A DNA stretch of 60,828 nucleotides, from assembly GCF_001570765.1 (NCBI RefSeq), contig NZ_BCSH01000052.1:1-60828 (forward strand). Direction: 5' to 3'. The DNA is from Nocardiopsis listeri NBRC 13360 (lineage in GTDB: Bacteria > Actinomycetota > Actinomycetes > Streptosporangiales > Streptosporangiaceae). Shown one piece after another: positions 28,164 through 38,368 of the stretch. The position numbers were made by a program, and so were the translations under genes. Numbering within the stretch: the first letter of the stretch is position 1; the number at the start of each line of letters is the position of its first letter. The notes below the pieces were generated by a model. It made no database searches. It had not been told where the DNA came from and worked only from the letters and a program-made list of their open reading frames with translations.

Positions 28164-28772
28164 TCAGGGCTTGGCCGGACAGCCCACCAGGTGATCCTCG
28201 ACCACGCCGGTGGCCTGGAGGTAGGAGTAGGTGATGGTGCCGCCGACGAAGGTGAACCCGCGCCGCTTGAGGTCGCGGCTCAGCCGGTCGGCGAGCGGGG
28301 TGGTCACCGGAACCTCCTCGGGTGTGATCCAGTGGCCCACCACCGGGGTGCCGTCCACTCGGTCCCACAGGTAGGCGTCGAAGCTTCCGAACTCCTCGCG
28401 CACCCGTAGGAAGGCCTGGGCGTTGCGTACCGCCGAACCGACCTTGAGCCGGTTGCGGATGATCCCCGGATCCGACAGCAACCGGTCCGTTTCGGTCTGT
28501 CCATAGCCGGCGATCCGATCGAAGTCGAAACCGTCCATCGCCCGCCGATAGTTCTCGCGCTTGTTCAACACGGTGGCCCAGGACAGGCCGGCCTGCGCAC
28601 CCTCCAGCACGAGCATCTCGAACAGGTAGTGGTCCTCGTGCGAGGGTCGCCCCCATTCACCGTCGTGGTAGGAGGTCATGGGCTCGGAGGTGTTCCGGGC
28701 CCAGGAACAGCGCGGATCGTCGATGTCGGGCACGGGGCTCCTCATGGGCTGGTCGGTGCGGGGCACGTCCAT
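28164..28772 (-). CDS. tag: DNA-3-methyladenine glycosylase I
   Basis: Tag removes 3-methyladenine from DNA in base excision repair. The 202-aa protein carries the family motifs RCSWA (zinc Cys), SYHDGEWG, FEMLVLEGAQAGLSW (catalytic region), IIRNRLKV and the C-terminal GFTFVGGTITYSYLQATGVVxDH with the other zinc ligands. ATG 28772 has AGGGGAC just upstream; ATG 28745 is possible. It is divergent from the GNAT gene at 28859. Confidence 0.94.
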   Translation of the reverse strand: MDVPRTDQPMRSPVPDIDDPRCSWARNTSEPMTSYHDGEWGRPSHEDHYLFEMLVLEGAQAGLSWATVLNKRENYRRAMDGFDFDRIAGYGQTETDRLLSDPGIIRNRLKVGSAVRNAQAFLRVREEFGSFDAYLWDRVDGTPVVGHWITPEEVPVTTPLADRLSRDLKRRGFTFVGGTITYSYLQATGVVEDHLVGCPAKP

Positions 28773-28858
28773 CGTCCCCTAGATCGCTGACCATCCGACA
28801 CGTGACGCGTTCGGTAAAACACGTTGAGCCGTTCGTCGGAGCAGGCGAGGATGCGTGG

Positions 28859-29428
28859 GTGACGAACACGAATGCCGGGACCGTACCGACCGGCGCCCCT
28901 CGGGTGCGCCTGGTGGAGATGACCGAACCAGTCCTGGTCGCCCTGAAGGAGGGGGACACCTCCACCGCCGGGAGGTTGGTGGGCGCGGAGCTGGGACCGC
29001 ACTTCGCCGAGGAGGAGATGCGCTGGCTCAGCGGTTACCGCCTGGACCAGTTGCGTGCGGTGCCGGCGCGTGCCGGTTGGTTGACCAACGTCGTGGTGGA
29101 CGCCGACGACGGCAGGGCGGTCGGTCACGCGGGTTTCCACGGGCCACCGGACGAGCGCCGGAGCGTGGAGATCGGCTACTCCGTCGTGCCGGAACTGCGG
29201 CGGCGGGGTTATGCCCGGGCGATGGTGGTGGAGCTGCTGCGGCGGGCCGACGCGTCGCCGGACGTGGTGACGATCTGTGCCTCGATCAGTCCGGACAACG
29301 TCGGTTCGCTCGCCACCATCGCCGGTTTCGGTTTTGAAAGGGTCGGTGAGCAGTGGGACGAACGTGACGGTCTGGAGCACATCTTCGAGCGCCCCTCACC
29401 CTTGCCGGAGGAATCGACTCGAGGGTGA
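28859..29428 (+). CDS. GNAT-family N-acetyltransferase
   Basis: A 189-aa acetyltransferase. The acetyl-CoA-binding motif A lies in IGYSVVPELRRRGYARAMV (R-R-G-Y-A), followed by the ICASISPDNVGSLATIAGFGF motif B. It resembles the RimJ/RimL-like subgroup acting on amino groups of proteins or small molecules. The GTG at 28859 is chosen over an earlier in-frame ATG (28802) because GGCGAGGA lies upstream and protein similarity starts there. The substrate is unknown. Confidence 0.85.
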   Translation: MTNTNAGTVPTGAPRVRLVEMTEPVLVALKEGDTSTAGRLVGAELGPHFAEEEMRWLSGYRLDQLRAVPARAGWLTNVVVDADDGRAVGHAGFHGPPDERRSVEIGYSVVPELRRRGYARAMVVELLRRADASPDVVTICASISPDNVGSLATIAGFGFERVGEQWDERDGLEHIFERPSPLPEESTRG

Positions 29429-29488
29429 CGTTCTCCTAGGTATCTCGACATCAAGGTAAACTCGAGCCTCGACCCCCGGAGGACGCAC

Positions 29489-29662
29489 GTGAGTGCCCTG
29501 GAGATCACCGACCTCAGACGTGTCTACCGGCGAAAAGGGGGTGCGGACCTGGCCGCCCTGCGCGGAGTCACCCTCGACATCCCCGAGGGCGAGGTGCACG
29601 GGCCCCTGGGACCCAACGGCACGGGCAACGGAACCCTGGACCGAACCGAGAGGAACGTATGA
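29489..29662 (+). pseudogene. ABC transporter ATPase N-terminal fragment with defective Walker A
   Basis: From GTG 29489 (GGAGG 5 nt upstream) a 57-codon frame encodes the start of an ABC ATPase: VSALEITDLRRVYRRKGG and ALRGVTLDIPEGEVHGPLGP. The P-loop reads GPNGTGNGTL where GPNGAGKTTL is expected; the catalytic Lys is Asn. The frame then ends at TGA, overlapping the ATG of the VOC gene (ATGA). This is a remnant whose promoter and ribosome site may now serve the VOC gene. Confidence 0.75.
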
Positions 29663-30048
29663 CGGCCCCCGACACCTCCACCGCACTCGGCTTCGGTCTC
29701 CACCATGTCCAGATCGCTCTTCCCCCGGGTGGTGAGCAGGACTGCCGTGCCTTCTACGTGGGCGTCCTCGGATTCGTCGAGATCCCCAAGCCCCCGGTTC
29801 TGGCGGCCCGCGGAGGCCTGTGGGTGCGCGCCGACGCCCTGGAGATCCACCTGGGAGTCGAGAAGGGATTCACCCCGCAGCGCAAGGCGCACCCCGGCAT
29901 CCTCGTGCGTGAGATCGACACCCTCGCCGAGCGGATCACCGCGGCAGGACACGAGGTGACCTGGGATGACGCCTTCCCCGGCTATCGACGTTTCCACGTT
30001 TTCGACAACAACGGCAACCGGCTGGAGTTCCTCAGCCCGCAGGAGTGA
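29659..30048 (+). CDS. VOC-family (glyoxalase/bleomycin-resistance fold) protein
   Basis: A 129-aa VOC protein. LHHVQIALPPGGEQDCRAFY starts the first beta-alpha-beta-beta-beta unit and AGHEVTWDDAFPGYRRFHVF with DNNGNRLEFL the second. Candidate metal ligands are His16 (LHHV), His64 (LEIHLG) and Glu124 (RLEFL). It is probably a metal-dependent small-molecule enzyme or binding protein. Its ATG overlaps the stop of the ABC remnant, so translation may be coupled to that remnant. Confidence 0.85.
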   Translation: MTAPDTSTALGFGLHHVQIALPPGGEQDCRAFYVGVLGFVEIPKPPVLAARGGLWVRADALEIHLGVEKGFTPQRKAHPGILVREIDTLAERITAAGHEVTWDDAFPGYRRFHVFDNNGNRLEFLSPQE

Positions 30049-30061
30049 GCGCAAGCACCCG

Positions 30062-30095
30062 CCGCTCGGGCCGGGAGGCGACGTCCGGCCCGAGC
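30062..30095. terminator. Terminator between VOC gene and ABC remnant
   Basis: A perfect 12-bp stem CGCTCGGGCCGG / CCGGCCCGAGCG with a 10-nt loop, placed 14 bp after the VOC stop and between convergent reading directions. Confidence 0.75.
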
Positions 30096-30111
30096 GCGCG
30101 TCCTCGGATCC

Positions 30112-30645
30112 TCAGTCCGTGCCGTGCCAGGAGGATCGCAGGGACGCGTACGCATCACCGGCGGCGATGAGTTCGTCGTGCGACCCGATCTCGGTGACCC
30201 GACCGTCCTCCACCACCGCCACCCGGTCCGCGTCGTGCGCCGTGTGCAGCCGGTGCGCGACGCGATCACCGTCCGGCCCGCCAACACCGCCGCCAGGGAC
30301 CGTTCGGCCGCTCGCGCCGTCCGCGGATCCAACAGCGAGGTGGCCTCGTCGAGCACCACCGTGTGCGGGTCGAGCAGCACCACCCGGGCCAGCGCCACCT
30401 GTTGGGCCCTGGCCGGGTCCAGGTCCGCGCCACCCGAGCCCACCAGGGTGTCCAACCCCTCGGGCGGCTCCCGGACCCAATCGGCGTCCACCGCGTCCAA
30501 CGCCTCGAGCAGCCGGGCGTCATCGGCGTCCGGGCCGGCGATCGCGACGTTCTCCCGCAACGAACCCGTGAACACGTGGTGCTCCTGGTCGACCAGGACG
30601 ACGCGTTCGCGCAGCACTTCGGGCACGAGGCTCCCATTCCCCTCT
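30112..30645 (-). pseudogene. ABC exporter ATPase remnant, truncated and frameshifted
   Basis: Minus-strand frames encode the second half of an exporter-type ATPase: RVVLVDQEHHVFTGSLREN, then ARAQQVALARVVLLDPHT and VVLDEATSLLDP (Walker B). The frame then breaks and resumes in another frame with AHRLHTAHDADRVAVVEDG and SHDELIAAGDAYASLRSSWHGTD. The family usually has VIAIAHRLH; here the DNA matches if one A is restored between 30260 and 30261. The membrane domain and Walker A are missing on the 5' side. Non-functional. Confidence 0.8.
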
Positions 30646-30812
30646 CGTCACCGATTCCCATGGTGATTCTGGTGATTCCGGTGATTTCGGCACCGAACAG
30701 GGACGAATTCGTATAACGCCTGCGTCACGAATGGCCGCGATACTCATATATCGCCCGAGAACGCGCATCATAAGTCGTTGGCGAGCCGCCGAACAGAATG
30801 AGGTGACCCCGG

Positions 30813-32378
30813 ATGGCCGACCCGGCCGACGTAGGCGGCGGGAACAGGAGGAGGAGCCTGCTGCTGAGCGGTGCGGCGGCGTTGGTCCTCGCAGTCGTGG
30901 CGACCGCCCTCATGCTGGGCGATCGTTTCACCTGTGGAGGTCCGGGCAGCGGCGTTCGGGAGATCCAGGGCGAGTGCGTCGGCGTCACGGACGGTTCCTT
31001 CGAATTCGCCGACGAGTTCGAACACGTCTCCGGACTCATCCGGGCCGAGAACGAACGCATCGACGCCCTCGCCGGCGGGCAGTCCATCGTCCGCGTCGCC
31101 TTCCTGGGCACCCTCAGCTTCGAGGAGGTCGGCCCGATGGACCCGACCCGGATGCGCGGAGCCCTGGAGGGCGCCTACACCGCGCAGATCCGCGCCAACG
31201 ACACCCGCGCCTACGGTGACCCCACCCCCCAGATCCAGCTGGTCCTGGCGAACATGGGCGGTCGACAGGGGTCCTGGGAGCCGGTAGTGGAGGACCTGGT
31301 CGCCATGGCGCAGGACGAGGACCGTCCCCTCGTCGCCGTCACCGGTCTGGGGGTCAGCATCGAGTCGACCAAGAGCGTCGCGGAGGAGCTCCACCGGTAC
31401 GACATCCCCATGGTCTCCTCCGCGGTCACCGCCGATGGGCTCGCGCACGGACCGGAGGGCATCGACGACGCCGGCGACGAAGAGAACCCCGCCTCGCCCG
31501 GGGTGATCCGGGTGGCGCCCAGCAACAACGAGTACGTCAAGGCGCTGAGGACCTACCTGGAAGGTCTCGACGAACCCGCCCGCGCCGTCATCGTGCACGA
31601 CCAGACCGAACCCGACCTGTTCGTCTCCACCCTCAAGAGCGCCTATGACGCACACCTGAGCGCGTACACCGAGGGGCGCTCCGTCCAGACCTACAGGGGC
31701 ACCACCGTCGGCGACACCCCGCCCGCCGGTCTGTTCTCCGACGTGTCCGGCAACGTGTGCGCGACCGACGCCGACACCATCCTCTTCGCCGGACGCGCAC
31801 CCGACCTGGACGCGTTCCTGGACAGTCTCAGGTACAGCGTCTGTGATCGCGACATGCGGGTCCTCTTCGTCTCCACCGGAATGAGCATGCTCAACCAGGA
31901 GGAGGAGATGCGGATCGTCGAGGAACAGGACATCACGCTCGTGTACGCCACCGGCGTCGATCCTCGATGGAACGACGCGCCCGCCGGTTCCCCGGGCGTT
32001 CCGGAGGGCTACCCGGCCTTCCGTGACGCCTACCTGGAGCACTTCGGCGAGCAGGACCCCGACCTCGAACGGCTCGCCAACGGCTACGCACTCGTCAACC
32101 ACGACGCCGTAGCCGTGGCCGCCGCGGCCCTGCGGATGACCAACGAACAGGGCAACGAGCCGGTCGCACCGAAGGCCGAGGCCGTCCGGGACCGGCTCAT
32201 GCTGCTCAACACCCGCAACAGCCAGGTCACGGCGGGTGGCGGCACGCTCAGCTACAGCCCCGAGGGCGCGGGCGAGGCCATCGGACGGTACGTCCCGATC
32301 GTCGAGCTGCCGTTCGACGCCGACGCCGAACCGAAGTCGGAACCGCACGTCATCGACGGAGGGGAGAGCACGCCCTGA
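30813..32378 (+). CDS. Membrane-anchored periplasmic-binding-protein-like (type I) protein
   Basis: A 521-aa protein with one N-terminal transmembrane segment (about 15-36) and an extracytoplasmic type I periplasmic-binding fold resembling branched-chain amino-acid receptors. Examples are VRVAFLGTLSFEE, RPLVAVTGLGVSIESTKSVA, IPMVSSAVTADGL, ARAVIVHDQTEPDLF and ANGYALVNHDAVAVAA. The Cys pairs TCG/GEC and NVC/SVC may form disulfides. No permease or ATPase gene is adjacent, so it is probably a receptor-like protein and not part of a transporter. ATG 30813 has GAGGTGA upstream. Confidence 0.82.
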   Translation: MADPADVGGGNRRRSLLLSGAAALVLAVVATALMLGDRFTCGGPGSGVREIQGECVGVTDGSFEFADEFEHVSGLIRAENERIDALAGGQSIVRVAFLGTLSFEEVGPMDPTRMRGALEGAYTAQIRANDTRAYGDPTPQIQLVLANMGGRQGSWEPVVEDLVAMAQDEDRPLVAVTGLGVSIESTKSVAEELHRYDIPMVSSAVTADGLAHGPEGIDDAGDEENPASPGVIRVAPSNNEYVKALRTYLEGLDEPARAVIVHDQTEPDLFVSTLKSAYDAHLSAYTEGRSVQTYRGTTVGDTPPAGLFSDVSGNVCATDADTILFAGRAPDLDAFLDSLRYSVCDRDMRVLFVSTGMSMLNQEEEMRIVEEQDITLVYATGVDPRWNDAPAGSPGVPEGYPAFRDAYLEHFGEQDPDLERLANGYALVNHDAVAVAAAALRMTNEQGNEPVAPKAEAVRDRLMLLNTRNSQVTAGGGTLSYSPEGAGEAIGRYVPIVELPFDADAEPKSEPHVIDGGESTP

Positions 32379-32510
32379 GACACCGTTCGTGGCGGCGTCA
32401 TCCCCCATGAACGGAGAGTAGGCGTGTGACATGCGGCGGGACGCGCGATAGAACAGCACGGACGTCCCCGATGCCGTGATCCGGCGCCGACGAACGAGGA
32501 GCACGTTCCC

Positions 32511-34478
32511 TTGACCGACAACCCGTTCCTGTCACCCAGCACACTGCCCTACGGGCTCCCGGACTTCGCGAGGATCCGCGAAGAGCACTACCGGCCCGCC
32601 TTCGACCAGGGCGTGGCCGAGCACCTCGCCGAGGTCGCGGCGATCGTCGCCGACCCCGCAGAACCCACCTTCGAGAACACCATCGCCGCCCTGGAACGCT
32701 CCGGGCGCACGTTGCGGCGGGTCGAGACCGTCCTGCACACCCTCGCCGGTTCGGACGCGACCGACGCCATCCAGGAACTCGAAGCCGAACTCGCCCCCAG
32801 GGCCACCCAACACCAGGACGCCATCCTGCTCGACCGCGGGCTCTGGGAGCGCGTCAAGCGGGTCACCACCACCGATCCGGAGGAGTCCCGGCTGTTGGAG
32901 CGGTACCGGCTCGACTTCGTCCAGGCCGGCGCCGACCTGGACGACGCCGAACAGGAGCGGATGCGCGAGCTCAACACCGAGGTCTCCGAGCTCGGTACGG
33001 AGTTCGCCCGCAACCTGGTCCGGGCCTCCACCGAGTCCGCCCTGGTCACCCGGGACGTCTCCGACCTCGACGGGCTGGACGAGGCCTGGCTCCAGGCCAT
33101 CGAGAACGATGGCGAGTACGTGCTGCCGCTGCTCAACACCACCGTCCAGCCGGCCCTGGCACGGCTGAACGACCGCGCCACTCGCGAGAAGCTCTACAAG
33201 CTCAGCGTGGAGCGCGCCCCGGAGAACCTGGAGATCGCCAAGCGCGTCGCGACGATCCGGGCCGAGCAGGCCAGACTGCGCGGCTACCCCGACCACGCCG
33301 CCTACAAGGTCGCGGACCAGACCGCCAAGACCGTCGACGCGGTCGAGGAGCGTCTCGGTCAGTTGGTGGGGCCGGCACGGCGCAACGTCGAACGTGAGGC
33401 CGCCGCGCTGGCCGAGCACGCCGGTCACGACATCGAGCCGTGGGACTGGCCGTACTACGCCGAGCAGGTTCGCAAGGCCCGCTACGACTTCGACGAGAAC
33501 GCCCTGCGCCCCTACTTCGAGTTGAGCCGGGTGATCGAGGACGGGGTCCTGTACGCGGCCACCCGCCTGTACGGCGTCACCTTCACCGAACGCTCCGACC
33601 TGCGGGGATATCACTCCGACATGCGGGTGTGGGAGGTCTTCGACGGTGACGGTGACGCGCTGGGTCTCTTCCTGCTCGACCCCTACGCCAGGCCGACCAA
33701 ACGCGGTGGCGCGTGGATGCACAACCTCGTCGAGCAGTCGTACCTGATGGACGAGCGGCCCGTGGTGGTGAACAACCTCAACATCACCAAGCCGGTGTCG
33801 GGGCCGACCCTGCTCACCTTCGACGAGGTGGAGACCGCCTTCCACGAGTTCGGCCACGCCCTGCACGGACTGCTGTCGGCGGTTCGCTACCCGCGGGTGG
33901 AGGGCACGAGCGTGCCGCGCGACTTCGTGGAGTTCCCGTCCCAGGTCAACGAGATGTGGGCGACCTGGCCGGAGATCCTCGCCAACTACGCCAAGCACCA
34001 TGAGACCGGTGAGCCCGTCCCGACCGAACTGGTGGAGCGGCTCAGCGCGGCGGAGAAGTTCAACCAGGGCTTCTCGACCTTCGAGTATCTGGCCGCCGCG
34101 CTACTGGACTGGTCCTGGCACCGTATCGAGCCCGGGACGACGGTGGACGACGCCCTGGCCTTCGAGAACGAGGCGCTGGAGAAGGTGGGCGCCCTGCACC
34201 CGCTGGTCCGCCCCCGCTACCGGACCTCGTACTTCATGCACGTGTTCTCCAACGACTACAGCGCCGGCTACTACTCCTACGTGTGGAGCGAGGTGCTGGA
34301 CGCCGAGAGCGTGGAGTGGTTCAAGGCCAACGGCGGACTGCTCCGGGAGAACGGCGACCGTTTCCGGCGCAAGGTGCTGGCCGTGGGTGGCAGCGTCGAC
34401 CCGATGGAGGCGGTGACCGAGTTCCTGGGCCGTGAGCCCGGCATGGAGCCGCTGCTGGCCCGCAAGGGTCTGAAGTAG
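32511..34478 (+). CDS. M3-family metallopeptidase (oligopeptidase A / Dcp type)
   Basis: This 655-aa cytosolic zinc peptidase carries the HExxH motif in AFHEFGHALHG (His445, Glu446, His449); the third ligand Glu lies downstream in the GTSVPRDFVEFPSQ region. C-terminal motifs YRTSYFMHVFSNDYSAGYYSY are typical of M3A. It degrades short peptides. The TTG start has GAGGAG about 9 nt upstream. A strong terminator follows. No neighbouring gene indicates a specific substrate. Confidence 0.93.
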   Translation: MTDNPFLSPSTLPYGLPDFARIREEHYRPAFDQGVAEHLAEVAAIVADPAEPTFENTIAALERSGRTLRRVETVLHTLAGSDATDAIQELEAELAPRATQHQDAILLDRGLWERVKRVTTTDPEESRLLERYRLDFVQAGADLDDAEQERMRELNTEVSELGTEFARNLVRASTESALVTRDVSDLDGLDEAWLQAIENDGEYVLPLLNTTVQPALARLNDRATREKLYKLSVERAPENLEIAKRVATIRAEQARLRGYPDHAAYKVADQTAKTVDAVEERLGQLVGPARRNVEREAAALAEHAGHDIEPWDWPYYAEQVRKARYDFDENALRPYFELSRVIEDGVLYAATRLYGVTFTERSDLRGYHSDMRVWEVFDGDGDALGLFLLDPYARPTKRGGAWMHNLVEQSYLMDERPVVVNNLNITKPVSGPTLLTFDEVETAFHEFGHALHGLLSAVRYPRVEGTSVPRDFVEFPSQVNEMWATWPEILANYAKHHETGEPVPTELVERLSAAEKFNQGFSTFEYLAAALLDWSWHRIEPGTTVDDALAFENEALEKVGALHPLVRPRYRTSYFMHVFSNDYSAGYYSYVWSEVLDAESVEWFKANGGLLRENGDRFRRKVLAVGGSVDPMEAVTEFLGREPGMEPLLARKGLK

Positions 34479-34482
34479 GCGG

Positions 34483-34516
34483 GGAGGGGCCGCTCCGATC
34501 TCGGAGCGGCCCCTCC
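34483..34516. terminator. Strong bidirectional terminator
   Basis: A perfect 16-bp stem, GGAGGGGCCGCTCCGA (34483-34498) and its complement (34501-34516), with a 2-nt loop. It lies between the convergent M3 peptidase and rRNA methyltransferase genes. Confidence 0.85.
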
Positions 34517-34518
34517 GC

Positions 34519-36602
<2,084 letters not shown>

Positions 36603-36656
36603 GGTGTCCCCCTTCGAAACGGTACTCCCTTCTGCCCTGGCCGCGATCCCGATGAC

Positions 36657-37562
36657 TCAAACGTTCCGTGGCCCGGGCGGCGTCGCACTCGGTTCCGAGG
36701 CTCGGTCCCGGCGCGCGCGCCGGGGCACGATGTGGCCCCTACGGTGGGCCACGCGCAGCAGGTACACCGTGATCGCGCCGCAGAACAGCACCGCGAAGAC
36801 ACTGCCCTCGGGGCCGAAGGCGCCACCGCTGATGACGGTGAGACCGTTCGTCTCCCCGGCCAACAGCCCGGCGAACGCCTCCTCACTGCCGGAGACGGCG
36901 GTGCCGAAGACCCCGCCCTGCGCCGTGTTCCAACCGAGGTGAAGGCCGATCGGCAACCACAGGGAGCGCGTGGCCACGTAGGCGGCGCCGAGCATGAGAC
37001 CGGCCTCCAGGGCGATGGCCAGCGCGCCCCACGGGGTCGCGTTCGGGTTCACCAGGTGCAGCCCGCCGAAGAGCGCGGAGCTGATGGCGAGTGCGCCCCA
37101 GGTCCCGGTGACCTCCTCCACGACGCGGAAGAGCACCCCGCGGAACAGCAGTTCCTCCGCGACCGCGACCGCGCACATCAGTCCGCACACGGCGAGGAAC
37201 GCCTCGAACGACCCCCAACCGGTGATCCGGTAGCCCCCGAAGACGGCGATGACCACGATGGTCGCGGTGAACACGCCGAGCCCTGCCGCCGTCCCCCACC
37301 CGAGGCCGTGGGCCGCCCCCTCGCGGGAGAGTTCCAGCGGCTCCCTCCCCTCGATCCGGCGGATCGCGAGCCGGTAGGCCCACAGACCGAGGGCCGCCGC
37401 CACGACGCCGATGGGCAGGGCCCACACCGACGCACCCACCGCGCCGGTCACACCCGGGAGGATCGCGGACAAGACGCCGAAAAGGAGTAGGAGGAGTGCC
37501 AAGCGCGGGAGCATCCGGCGGAACCTGGGAGGGGCGGACGCGGGTGCGGCGTCGTTGGGCAT
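36657..37562 (-). CDS. CPBP-family intramembrane glutamic endopeptidase
   Basis: A 301-aa membrane protein with about eight helices. The CPBP/Abi motifs are present: VAEELLFRGVLFR (motif 1, Glu-Glu-Arg), FGGLHLVNP (motif 2 His) and GLHLGWN (motif 3 His/Asn). Relatives process prenylated proteins or give self-immunity to bacteriocins; the substrate is unknown here. A GPRR/AR-rich C-terminal tail is cytoplasmic. The start is supported by AGGAAGTGG upstream. Confidence 0.88.
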   Translation of the reverse strand: MPNDAAPASAPPRFRRMLPRLALLLLLFGVLSAILPGVTGAVGASVWALPIGVVAAALGLWAYRLAIRRIEGREPLELSREGAAHGLGWGTAAGLGVFTATIVVIAVFGGYRITGWGSFEAFLAVCGLMCAVAVAEELLFRGVLFRVVEEVTGTWGALAISSALFGGLHLVNPNATPWGALAIALEAGLMLGAAYVATRSLWLPIGLHLGWNTAQGGVFGTAVSGSEEAFAGLLAGETNGLTVISGGAFGPEGSVFAVLFCGAITVYLLRVAHRRGHIVPRRARRDRASEPSATPPGPRNV

Positions 37563-37690
37563 GTCGGGACCACTTCCTGGAACGCGGAGCGCGGGGGCGC
37601 TCCGACCGGTTCCCAGGCTAGGAAGGAGAGGCCGTCGACCACATCACCCACGCGAGCGCGATTCGGTGGCTCTCGAGGGGGAGCCGGCTC

Positions 37691-38368
37691 TCAGCCCTGC
37701 CGCACCAGCCCCGAGCGGTAGGCGAACACGACGGCCTGGACCCGGTCGCGCAATCGGAGCTTGGTGAGGATCCGCGACACGTGGGTCTTGACGGTCTCGT
37801 GCGCGATCGTCATTCGCTCGGCGATCTCCCCGTTGGACAGCCCCTCCGCCATGAGGAGCAGCACCTCGTGCTCGCGCTCGGTCAGCGGCTCGGCGTGCAC
37901 CGTGGGAGGGGCGGGGTCGGCGGGGCGGATCCGCAGGGCGTACTCGCCGATGAGCCGCCGGGTCACCGCCGGTGCCAGCAGGGCCTCCCCTCGGGCGACC
38001 GTGCGCACACCAGCGATCAGCTCTTGCAACGGGGCGTCCTTCAGCAGGAACCCGCTCGCCCCCGCACGTAGCGCCTCGTAGACGTATTCGTCCAGGTTGA
38101 AGGTCGTCACCACCAGGACCCGCACCGGGTGGGGGCCCGAAGGCTCCGTCAGGTGGGCGGTCACCTCGATGCCGCTCAGACCGGGCATGTGGATGTCCAT
38201 CACCGCGACGTCGGGCCGCAGATCTTGGATCAGGCTCAGCGCCTCGGCACCGTCGCCGGCGCGCCCCACCACGACCATGTCCGGTTGGGCGTCGAGCACC
38301 GCCGCGTATCCGGCGCGCACCACTTCGTCGTCCTCGCAGACCACGACGCGGATGGGTGAACCGTTCAC
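37691..38368 (-). CDS. Response regulator, NarL/FixJ type
   Basis: A 225-aa two-component regulator. The receiver domain has the acidic pair CEDDE (11-15), phospho-acceptor Asp58 in VAVMDIHMPG and Lys in FLLKDAP. The C-terminal LuxR-type HTH is EPLTEREHEVLLLMAEGLSN to RMTIAHETVKTHVSRILTKL. The GTG at 38368 has GGGGGAGG upstream and overlaps the kinase stop by 4 nt. It works with the adjacent kinase. Regulated genes are unknown; the CPBP gene downstream is a candidate. Confidence 0.93.
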   Translation of the reverse strand: MNGSPIRVVVCEDDEVVRAGYAAVLDAQPDMVVVGRAGDGAEALSLIQDLRPDVAVMDIHMPGLSGIEVTAHLTEPSGPHPVRVLVVTTFNLDEYVYEALRAGASGFLLKDAPLQELIAGVRTVARGEALLAPAVTRRLIGEYALRIRPADPAPPTVHAEPLTEREHEVLLLMAEGLSNGEIAERMTIAHETVKTHVSRILTKLRLRDRVQAVVFAYRSGLVRQG

